NCBI GenBank assembly: GCA_037903355.1 | Contig: JBAJFE010000020.1 | Span: 286,174 to 350,173 of the forward strand | Direction of reading: 5' to 3' | DNA from: Trichuris trichiura | Taxonomy: Eukaryota > Nematoda > Enoplea > Trichinellida > Trichuridae | Length of the DNA: 64,000 nt | Part shown: piece after piece, positions 54,759 to 64,000 of the stretch | Position numbering within the stretch: position 1 is the stretch's first letter | How the letters are laid out: every line of letters starts with the position of its first letter | Program-made: the position numbers and the translations under genes | The notes under the pieces: model-generated | What the model saw: the letters and a program-made list of their open reading frames with translations, nothing else | The model's database searches: none | Told to the model about the DNA's origin: nothing

Positions 54759-55255
54759 GACGCGTCGGGGCGGTGGGTAATCCGGACTACGGAAAAAATC
54801 CGGTTTACGGAAGTGGCTTACAATAGGACACCGAAAATCAGGTAATGCAGTTTTAGATGTAGTTCCCTGGCGTCCATAGCGCGGTGTCAATCTCTGCAAG
54901 CGAGAATTTAGTTTACCAGATTGCCTAAGTCGTTTTGATGAAAAAATTACTCATCAGGGAAAACCGGCTTCGTATACCGTGTGGACGCTGTACCGGGAAG
55001 TGACATAGGGAATAGTTCCCGTGAACTTATTTTTCCATATTCCCACATCGGGACAGCTCTGTTGGTTCACAAAAAAAATTGAGCTAGCGGCTGATCATTG
55101 CGCAATCTCTGGGCCTTTGTAACCTTTGTTTCCTCGGTTGCGCGCACGCAGTCTAATCATTTTTAAAGTATACGGTCATTCTATCGTTCTGTTCCTCGAG
55201 TCCAGATTAGAAAAGGGTCCAGTTTATAGGGGTCCGGATTAAGCAGGTTTCGCTG
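54759..55255. mobile_element. Possible pogo-type short element
   Basis: The right end, read outward-in, is CAGCGAAACCTGCTTAATCC followed by GGAC, next to TA. This is the form of a Tigger/pogo terminal repeat. The left end (TAATCCGGAC near 54,780) matches only partly. No coding capacity. Confidence 0.3.
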
Positions 55256-55285
55256 TATACACTGAATGTTGTCTCTATGCAGGTA

Positions 55286-56506
55286 CTGTGGAACCTCTAA
55301 AGTTAACGGAAGTTTGACAAGTTAATTGGTCCCCAAGTAAATAAGCGCAGGGATAAACAGCATAGATTTGCCAGCTCCGTAAGTGGGAACTTGACCGCTT
55401 TTTAGCCGTGAAGTGGTAAAATTGACCTGATGCTTTACTGTTCCCTATAAGTTCAACATTTCAGTTCGCTCTGTATCAGTCACTAGGAGCTGTTAACCGT
55501 CAGTACCTCAATGCACTATTAGTCAATGTAGCGAAATTTTTCAATACCATCCATTGGAGATTCCTGATGACAGAACCGGTTTCGTCGACTTGACGATGCT
55601 TTTTTCATGCTTGAAGACGCAGCTTGCGTGTTTCCTCAATTCCAAAACCTCCAGCCTACGCGTCGGCAGCATTCTCTTATGGAGCGAAATATGACGTATC
55701 AAGCCTGGCTGTATTCGTTCGCGTCGAGCTCAATTCTATTCATTCGCTTTGCCGTACGGGTGCGGAAGGTGACCTTAACGTGTCTCGACGTGTAAAGGCA
55801 TTCCTTCATACGCAGTAATAGCTACCAAGCGGATTATGCTTTGCACTATGGCCGAACGGAAAGAATGGGGAGAGTTGGCACTGAAAAAAATGTACGCTCT
55901 ATCTGCGTTCTCGAAACGAACAGTCAAAAAAAGACAGAGGAGTGGTCCCATGTGAGCAAGATTACCGTTAGCAACATGCAGAGACTTAAACAAGAATACC
56001 TGGAAAGATATAATAAGGAAAGCGGAAACTCGCAGCGAAGGAGGAGAACCTTCCTCAAACAAGTCAATGAAACAGCGTTAAGTTGGTTTAAGCAAATGAG
56101 AGCGCCCAATGCGCGGATCTTTGGCCGAATGATCCAGAGAGTTGCTAGAAGATTCGCCGTGGATTTCAGGTTGACAGGTTTCTAAGCATTAAGGGTTTAG
56201 CTGGCGAAGCTCAAGCTCTGTCATATGATTTCTCAGAAAATCTTATGCGGTGAATCTAACGAAGTTCCCGTCAAGGTCTTAGAAAACTTCGTCGCGAAGT
56301 TTCGTTATTTGGACAGTACTTTCAAGAAGGAAAACATTTTTAATGCTGATGAATGCGGCTTATTCTTCAAGGCTATGCGTGATAGAACCGTTGTACGAAA
56401 AGGCGGCAAATGCAAAAGCGGGAAGCTGTCCAAGGAATTTTTCACTCTGCTTCTTGGCGCTAACGGAACTGCGGAGAAGTTGAAGCCCATGATGATTGGT
56501 AGGTAA
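55286..56506 (+). pseudogene. Tigger transposase, N-terminal half, with stops
   Basis: TA plus CTGTGGAACCTCTAAAG at 55,284 resembles the start of a Tigger terminal repeat. The coding part (about 55,900-56,506) begins with a CENP-B-like DNA-binding domain (QRLKQEYLERYNKESGNSQR, ALSWFKQMRAPNARIFG, MIQRVARRFAV). It passes two stops near 56,184 and 56,200, then has GISQKILCGES-like sequence and the DDE catalytic start (ENIFNADECGLFFKAMRDRT, LLLGANGTAEKLKPMMIG). It ends at 56506, so the rest of the catalytic domain is missing. DDE Asp is visible in NADE. Confidence 0.7.
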
Positions 56507-57411
56507 CCGAACTGTATTTGGCTGTATTTGGCCTATTACACGAGCTGTCGGCGATACATGGGCGCAGACCAATTCGAGGACTACATAAATATGCGGCATG
56601 AAATGTGTTGGTGGCTAAGAGAAGTAAACGAACGTAGTAGAAAGGAAGAAATGACCAATTCACAATGGTATTTAACCAGAAGTAAAGAAAACTGAGAATT
56701 CAACTATAACACTGACATTATTTAAAATTGAGGAAACCGTGAACCATTGTAAGGCAGCCGACACTAAGAAATTATAGCCGTGCGAGTCATTAAACCAGGC
56801 AAGCACAGGCTTTTATACTATTTTTTAATACTGAACATATGCAATACCAGATAGAAAGCACGATATCTATGCGGACCATTCGCCCTCGGGACACTTCGCC
56901 TGTTGGACTGCGTCGTGACGTTAGGAAAGATGATCTTAATCTGCGGTTTTCGCATTCAAAGCTCTATTCACCTTATGCCAGCCCCTCTTTATCTTTTGAT
57001 CAAAGCATGCGGAACGTTTCGCGCATGACTTATTCACTTCAAGTCACTTCGGCGCTGCTATTGTTTAAAGAGCTAATTTTTGAAACCGTATGGTGTCATT
57101 GTCTGTTATATTAAGCTGTAAGCTCAAACATTCGGCTGTAAACGTCGGAAATTTATTGTAAGCACATAAGAGAGAAGGCGTCCACTAGTAACAAACTTCA
57201 GCTAGTCTTAGTCGCTCCTCCTCACCTCTTACATAATGCATCAGCTCAAGCGTTGTGGACAACGCAAATACGGACATTTTGGCTAGGGAAACCAGTTAAT
57301 CTGCCGCAGCAGAAAGCCTGCCAACAACTGTACGTAATGCAAAGCATTCGGTTTTCTCTCCGAAACATTTCTACAAAAAGTGCCTTAACAACGCGGTGCA
57401 GTAAAAATATG
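56507..57411. other. Non-coding, nothing recognised
   Basis: No exon, repeat partner or RNA gene was identified. Confidence 0.3.
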
Positions 57412-57491
57412 AACCTGTCGATCAGATTATGGTACTAGTAAAAGTTGTTCGATAACGGTCGGAAGATACAGCTCGGTAACGGCTAAGGATT

Positions 57492-57532
57492 GTTCGTTTG
57501 TGTATACCCTACTTATGGGGTGTATAAAGAAC
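57492..57532 (+). promoter_or_regulatory. Dyad/TATA promoter-like module, copy 6
   Basis: GTTC...GAAC ends, inner stem TATACCC/GGGTGTA, TATA at 57523. Donor-like GTACGT is 52 bp later at 57575. AACCTG is 111 bp and AGTTGT 80 bp upstream. An acceptor-like ATTTGCAG lies about 25 nt past the donor, too close for an intron. Duplicated segment copy 2 starts about 490 bp after the donor. Confidence 0.55.
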
Positions 57533-58065
57533 AATTATAGCCGACGGAGTCAGCAGACGTCCATGCAGTCGGCGGTACGTTTGTTGTTTTATATATTTGC
57601 AGTGATTAGTTATAAGGTTGTGCTAAGCGATGCAGTTGGCAAAACAGTCGCTAAGGGCAGCAGCTAAGCGCTATTGTTAACTAAATCTACATTCGACTGT
57701 CTAAAAATGAGTGTTCCTAAGCGGTCTCTCGTAGCGTCGACTCGGAAGGCAGAGTAATTGTTAAAAGCGACGATGACTGTTCGGTGATATTGCTGTGTAA
57801 CGTTGATTTACCTATTGCAGGACCGTTGGCTGGCTGCGTACGAAACATCCATAGAGGCGCCCTAGACTGGATCAAAGGTAACAGTTCGGGCGTCTCCCCT
57901 CGACAGTATTCAATGCCATAAAAAATGATGGTAAGTAGACAGAAGTTATCGTTATCTTTATGTCGCTCCATGTTTTGTAGACTGAAGAATGTCGAGCGTC
58001 GGTCCGAACGAAGAGCCGACTGCATGGACATGGCGTCCATGCAGACTTACGATATGCCCGGGAAG

Positions 58066-58745
58066 CGGAAGTCCTGTGTCATGGGCGTCCGTTCGTGTAA
58101 GCGCAGACAAAGGGGGCGCTGCGTGTTTGAAAGGGAACAAAATGGATCCCTCCGTGCATTTATCGGCTGGATTTAATAACAAAAATACGCCAGCCCATGA
58201 CGGAGAAAAAGGCAGCAACGGCGCATGAATTCATCAACATTTTGGTTTCGTGTTATGAAGACGCCGTGGAGGCACCGAGACTGTATTATCTTCGTAGTAG
58301 CATTTCTTCGTAACATGCTTTTATGGTAGTCGTCTTGGTCGAATAAAATCAGAGATTGGCTTTGCTGATGCCTTGAAAATTAAAATGTGTGTTCTCATCG
58401 CTTCTTGTGCGAAAAGTGAATGAAATAGCTGTTATTCTTGTGCTAACCTAATGTTCGTCGGCACTGTCTCTCTTTCTCTCTCTCTCTGATTACAGTCTTA
58501 TTTCCGTAAGTTTCACTCTTAAGGGAACACTGAATGCGTGATTTCGAGGGGCGGCAAAATGACGTGAGCTAGTCGTCGATTGGACTTCGAATAAGCTTGG
58601 CGGATATGGTCGTTTCCAACGGGTTCCTTGTTGATTTATGCGAGATTAAGTTAGAAGCAACAATAGTTCATTCCGATTGAATTGTTCAGTTTATTCTTTC
58701 GCTGACTCTTTGTAGCAGAACGGAATAACGTTCAACTGAGGGAAT
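58066..58745 (+). repeat. Duplicated segment, copy 2
   Basis: Paralogue of 34544-35215. The short frame is kept (MTEKKAATAHEFINILVSCY... to TAA at about 58,312), with AATAAA about 30 nt later and a (CT)n run near 58,470. A 1-nt difference upstream of the ATG puts the preceding open frame of copy 1 out of register, so only the last 39 codons are shared. Confidence 0.6.
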
Positions 58746-59500
58746 GCACTTCGAATAATGAACGTTTAATTGTAGTGAATTCTACAATGTTTTCATCTAC
58801 GATGAACTTGTGCAGCCGAAGTTATTCTAAACAACGAGATGTGAGTAGAAAGATTCAACCCGGATAGAGGCGGGCATGCGGCATCTCGAAACTAAATGGT
58901 CCCAAGTTAGGTCTGATTTGAATTTCTGTTGCTCAAGCGATAATGTTCTTCTTCCTGTGGAGGTCTTCTTTTATTATTACTTTTCGTATAATGCAACGCG
59001 GCATTTATTTTCACTGCTTTCGAATTTCATTTGACGTTTTAATTCTTCCAAGGACAACTCAAGAGCTAAAAGAGAATGTGGAAAGATTACGAATGGGACT
59101 TTGAACTGATGAACATTTGGACATGTGCGGACGTTTCTAGATCGAAGAGTCTGTGGTATGGCGCGTAATTCATTGATTCCTAACTGGAAGCGGAAAATGC
59201 TGTAAGTCTTTTTTAAAACCAATTTATTTTAGCAAATCATTCCTTGCCGGTATTGGAAAAAAGGTAATTGAGTCGAAATGTAGCTTTATCAAAAGTTAAA
59301 GGGAAAGTTCCTCACATGCATAGTGTACACGACTGGATTCGGTTTGCACCTGCACACATCTTTTGTTTCTATGCTGTACGGGTTCTATTGTGTTCGTTGG
59401 CGGTTGTCTCGAAAGGGTTACTGGTTATGGAAATGTTAGAGGGACTTCGCAAGTTTAGGGAGGAAGGGGCGAGACTGATTCGTTCATTAATGCCTGTGGA
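58746..59500. other. Non-coding, nothing recognised
   Basis: Region before the ING-like gene. No supportable exon. Confidence 0.3.
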
Positions 59501-59589
59501 CAAACCTAATTCTCAGTTTGGTGTGCTACACACAACAGATTTAAGCAGGTACTGCGGCGCTTACCGCATTTGGCAGCACAATGTCGGTT

Positions 59590-60662
59590 CGAATTTGAAC
59601 CATGTTGAACGGATGTGTGGAGAATTAAACAAGAACTTCACTTCGATGAATAGTAAGCTTTGCTGACTGCATGCTTTCCAGCTGATCACAGTCGACTTTT
59701 ATCATTGTTCATTGTTTATTCCTTTGAAAGTTTTTTTCGTAGTCACTGAATTTGCTTGTTTGAATTTGAAGGCAGAGAACTGCACGGTTAAATTAACTTT
59801 GCTACCCTTTGCGACGTAAAATATTTGGAGAAGTGTGTGGACTCGGTGATAGGTTCAAACGAAACAACCGACGGCAGAGAGCTTCGTTGTCACGACGAAG
59901 TTACAGCAGCTAGGGATGATAAACGGTTAAAGCCGCAACTGTTATTAAGGACTGTGGGCAAAGTGTGAAAAACTCACTGGCTCGTCTGCGTAAGTGTTTA
60001 TCAAGTGTTTCCGTAAGCTAATTGCTTTTGATCGTAGAAATGGAGATTAATAAGGAAAAGACGATTTCAGAAACGAACATTCCGGAAGCAAAGTTCATCG
60101 GCGGCAAAATGGAAAGTAACTCGCAGTTTTCAAGCACGCTTTACCGCGGACGACTGCGCGATCGAAAAAGTCAACAGCGCTTGGGTACAAGCAGTGTTTC
60201 AGCACTGGCCAAAAAGACTCGCTCAAAAGGGATAACCAAAGTGCGTCAGCGTAAGACAAAAAGAGCAACTTACAGTGGAAGACGAAAGCGAAGAAAATCA
60301 CGTCAGTCAAGTAAAAGTAATGATGGTGGCTCTGATTCGAAAAGCAATTCTGGTGCTGAAAGTAACCGTGCCTCTCATGGTGAATCGGAGGGAAATGTTG
60401 AAGTTCAAGGTTCTGTCGACGAACGTGTGTACTGTTTGTGTCGAAAGGTAGGCATACTTTGGCTTCCGCATTACCAGATGCAGCACTCAGTATCACCTAG
60501 ATTTCGTACGGTTACATGGTCTGTTGCGATAATGAGAAATGTCCAATGGAAAGGTTCCATTTCAGGTGTGTTGGTCTGTGTAGAAAACCGAAAGGAAAAT
60601 GGTATTGTCCTTGTTGTCGCGATGGAAGTGCAAACAAGTGCAGGTTTAATGAGCACATCTGA
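59590..60662 (+). CDS. ING-family PHD-finger chromatin protein (N-terminal exons tentative)
   Basis: Two exons are firm. 60038-60447 (after ATCGTAG) encodes a basic, Ser-rich middle ([20 protein letters not shown]) and the start of the finger [11 protein letters not shown]. 60501-60662 encodes [40 protein letters not shown] and a short tail to TGA. The 53-nt intron splits the PHD zinc finger after its first Cys pair, in phase. All zinc ligands (C4-H-C3) are present. ING proteins read histone H3 lysine-4 trimethylation and recruit acetyltransferase or deacetylase complexes; the binding-pocket Tyr and Trp equivalents should be checked (W of the usual IEWFH is R here). A likely N-terminal exon ends at 59,649 ([19 protein letters not shown] before GTAAGC), similar to the ING motif ENLPFELQRNF. 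The link between is unresolved. Confidence 0.65.
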
Positions 60663-63600
60663 GAGAAAGGAAGAGAGTAACCGCCGGATTTCAACTTAAT
60701 CTGTTCCCAATTCTTGTCCATTCAAGCGGTGTATTACCCTCTAGATTCCTCCATTCGCTACCAAAGTTGCCATACCTTATACTTAGCTGGAGCTAGCACG
60801 CATGTATTAAATGGATTGATGAGTGGACATTGTTGCGGATTTCTGCAATCGTATAAATGTCGAATGTGGCGGTAACATTCTAGTGATCTATAGGTTGCTT
60901 GGGTACAGTAGAGCGATTTTCATGTACAGTCTTTGTGTTCCACGCAGTTGAATACGTCATTGATGTACCCTACTTTGAGAAGTTTCAATGCTGCAAAGAA
61001 GCTGAATGTGCACCCGTTTTGGCTTTACCAAGGAGTTGCGAGGGCGTTATTCTCCATTACGAAGAAAGGAGAAAGGTTACAGTAGCTTTTTCTATTTGCG
61101 TTGCGTGTGCTTTGTCGTAGCGCTGCGGCTTCGTGAACGCGACAATTGCAAAGTTTGGACATCACTCGCGCTGTTTGCATCTACTGTTCACAGTCACTTT
61201 CTTCAGAAGGACAAAATGTTGTGAGCTGCAGAAGTTACTGTTGGAAGAACGAAATTAGTGTTCCTTTGTGGGCTATAAATATTGGAAGGAGCGGGAAGCA
61301 TATTACCTGGCTGAGTTGGTGGTTGCAAAAATCGTGTAGTGTTTTCGAGTTATTGCCAAAAAGAAAGGAGTTCATCTCGTTAACAAGCTTTAATAGAATT
61401 AGTAGAAGATGATGATAATGATGGCGATGATAAATCTTCCCAGGTAGAATTTCATGATGATTGTGGATGCTTTTAGCGGTTTATGAAAAGAAGTTTCAGC
61501 ATCGTAGTTTGAAAGTTATTGGAGAAGGTGCATGAATAGACACTTGTGCTGCCAGGGGCTTCGTAGAAGAACTGGAAAGCATAATTACCGGAACAGATTA
61601 TTCGTACGTGCAGCTATTTCGTTGTGAGGATGCCGCAATTTATTGGAGAAGGGTGTCGAGTCGAGTATCTCGGCAGAAGAAAAGCAAGCTAAGGGCGATA
61701 TGGTATCAAGAGACAATAGCGCGTTAATGCCAGTTATACACTCTAATGATGATGTTCTAGTTAAATCTGTGCTTGTACATCATTCGGAGCATTCCAGAAT
61801 GTTAAGGCACATTGACAAAAGGATGCTACATGTTATGTTGGGCTCCCATACAAGCGCTTGAAACATTCAACTGATTTTATGTGATTACATGAGCAACTAC
61901 GTCAGTTCTTTTTTAGAAAGAGACTGCAGAAAAAATAGCGTAGACGATGGATCCCTTATGATCATCAACGACGGTGCTGCACATCCACCAAAGCAACAGA
62001 GTCGAGCGGATATATTCGTGTTGCGCTTCTGTGTCTGAGTACGAGTTCGCTGCTGCAACCCTGTGATCCTAGAAAATTCAACAATTGGTAACAAAGAGCG
62101 CACACATCCTATTTTTTCCGACCTCAGGCGCAAAGGAAGCGTGCGGAGCCCATAACCTGTCGGAAGGTTGCGCCTTCCAAGTGAAGCATAATCAAAGTAA
62201 CTTTATTGGTTATACGGTGCAAATGGAATAGACGAGTGAAAACTCGTGTAAGCGGAGCGACGTTAAGGTACGAAAGGCGGAGGGATAGACAAGCGAGGTT
62301 AGCGAGAGGGTTTTAAATAGGAAGCGCCTAGACTGCTCCCAGACGTCGTCGCTCCCACGGCCTCGGATTAACGATAATAAACAGATCACAGAGTGGCCAT
62401 GATCCGTCATCGTTAATCCTGCCTTTTTTGCAACGGACGTCCATTAATACCTCTGCCCTTTTCCCTGCGACAGGTGTCTGGCGTAGCAACTTCAATAAGA
62501 ACTTGAAAAGTATGGCGACAAAAAAATAAACTATTAATCAGAAAAAGTAAAAGAGGAAGTGTACCCGGAACAAGCAAGGCAGGAGTAAAATAAACTTAAA
62601 ACGACTTTTACAGTTGAAAGAATGATACAGAATGAAGTTAAAGAGAAACGCTGTGTATGCGACCATAAGGTGAAAAAGAAGAAATGTTTTGTAAGATAAT
62701 TGAGATGACAGAATGTAAGATCGCCATTTTCACAGACCGGTTAAGCATTTGCTGTATAAAACTTTCAATGGACGTTTGTGGCGTGTTATTCAGAGTAAAT
62801 GCTTGTGGGATTTCTGCAATGCTTCAAGTTGGTTCCATTGTCATCTAACTGAGACGTCCAAGGAAGGGAGACTTCTGCTTATTTCGTTTTTTGGTCAATT
62901 ATGTGTTATCAGGGTAAAGACTGTTAACATATTCCAAGAGTGATGACGACAGGGTCATCTGCGTTCTTTCGCTGTTTTTGTTGGCGAAGGATTTCTCAAG
63001 AAACTCCATAAAGGCTTCTGTATCATAAGCCAACCTGTTGTACGAGTTCTATCAAGCCTGCGTTATTCGATAATTTAATCTTCTTCAGCGAGGACAATTC
63101 TCTAAGAAGGAAAATTTGCCTATAGTTCATGTACTCTCTTGATCACACGAACTGTTGTAGGGCAAGCTCCGATGTCATCTTCTGACTTGCATGCGAAAAT
63201 GGCACCAACTAATCCGCAAATATAGGTAGCGTTTATGAGTTTGACAGCTGTAAACGGCACATACTAACCTCACGCTTATAACGCGAGACCTAGTAAACTA
63301 ATAACCTTACCCCCAACTGCACAGCTATACCCTCATCTACGACTACCTACCGTCCACACGTGTATATATATCCTCTATTCTATTCATCAATATTGCGTTA
63401 CATTACTCCCGTACCGACTTTCCGTCTACCGTTGCAGACCGTCTTTCCGTTTACTGTTCCGTTTACACGAAATAAACGGTATCGTTTCTGTACGTTGGAG
63501 AAAGGAAATTCAGCAAGGGCAGTTCATTTGTATATTTTTATATTTTTTCCAAGCAACGGTAGTCACTTCGCTGGGTTTTTAATGTAAAGCTGTGCGGAAA

Positions 63601-64000
63601 ACTGAAGTGTTGGGATTATCGACTGTAGCCACGGATATTTCATCCAGAGAGCGACTTTCGTCATGTCATCCCTGTTTGAGATTTTGTATTCCATCAGCGC
63701 GTTTAAGCTACTCCAATAAAATGCTTCGTCTCGTTCAAGCTTTCCGCAGTAAAAGGCAGGCATATGCTAGTAATTATTTCGGATTGATTGAATATTTTGC
63801 TGAACATCTGCACACAATACTTCACAGACTGAAGCTGTGCTTCATAGATTAACATTACTAAGGGTATGAATTATTGGTTGTCGAGACTGATTAAAATACT
63901 TTTCTATTGTTCAGTAAAATGGACCATCGGCTTCTAGCTTTAATTTCAATAAGTTTTTTACATGCATTACTACATAAATGATCATCTACAATGAACAACT
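60663..64000. other. Non-coding or unrecognised to window end
   Basis: 3.3 kb with only short open frames. An 11-bp perfect inverted repeat (GGATTAACGAT near 62,363 and its complement near 62,409) encloses about 35 bp. A coding-like stretch at 60,925-61,075 follows CATGTACAG but shows no known domain. Confidence 0.3.

Overview
This 64-kb window is eukaryotic DNA, most likely from a nematode. The strongest clues are short interstitial tracts of TTAGGC (the nematode telomere unit) at 36,990 and 40,720, and many 52-56 nt introns whose phases fit exactly between conserved exons. A clade I (Trichuris/Trichinella-like) origin is my inference, from the loose splice acceptors and the mix of Penelope, Ty1/copia, Ty3/gypsy, Tigger/pogo and hAT elements. 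It is not proven.

Host genes are sparse. (1) A two-exon minus-strand gene at 493-1036 has a TATA box and encodes a secreted 163-aa precursor ending in a very basic, tryptophan-rich, cecropin-like peptide. (2) A complete seven-exon gene for a PDE12-type 2',5'-phosphodiesterase lies at 25,020-27,903. (3) A two-domain double-stranded RNA-binding protein lies at 45,494-46,533. (4) The 5' part of a PAN2-like gene at 48,445 is interrupted by a Ty3/gypsy element. (5) An ING-family PHD-finger gene lies at about 59,590-60,662. (6) A frameshifted small heat-shock protein pseudogene lies at 47,156-47,603. Three further spliced genes of unknown function are at 20,325, 30,244 and 43,276.

Mobile DNA dominates the rest. 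2.6-3.4 kb: fold-back Penelope-type element. 4.0-7.1 kb: nested and inverted Tigger pieces. 7.1-11.6 kb: decayed copia element. 11.6-13.0 and 16.2-17.9 kb: two copies of one repeat, the second carrying a solo LTR. 13.25-15.82 kb: hAT element. 21.3-24.6 kb: head-to-head dimer of GIY-YIG Penelope elements. 28.8-29.9 kb: second Tigger derivative. 36.4-37.2 kb: inverted-repeat element. 43.9-44.3 kb: another fold-back Penelope remnant. 49.0-53.8 kb: nearly intact Ty3/gypsy element. 55.8-56.5 kb: Tigger fragment.

Two recurrent signals stand out. First, the Penelope-type ends carry hammerhead-ribozyme-like motifs in which stems I and II covary between copies. Second, a 41-bp dyad that contains a TATA box occurs six times. 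Four copies show a splice-donor-like GT at exactly 46-52 bp past the TATA box, a fifth shows the same, and five share two upstream boxes at similar spacing. This looks like an undescribed promoter class for a dispersed, spliced or spliced-leader-like RNA family.
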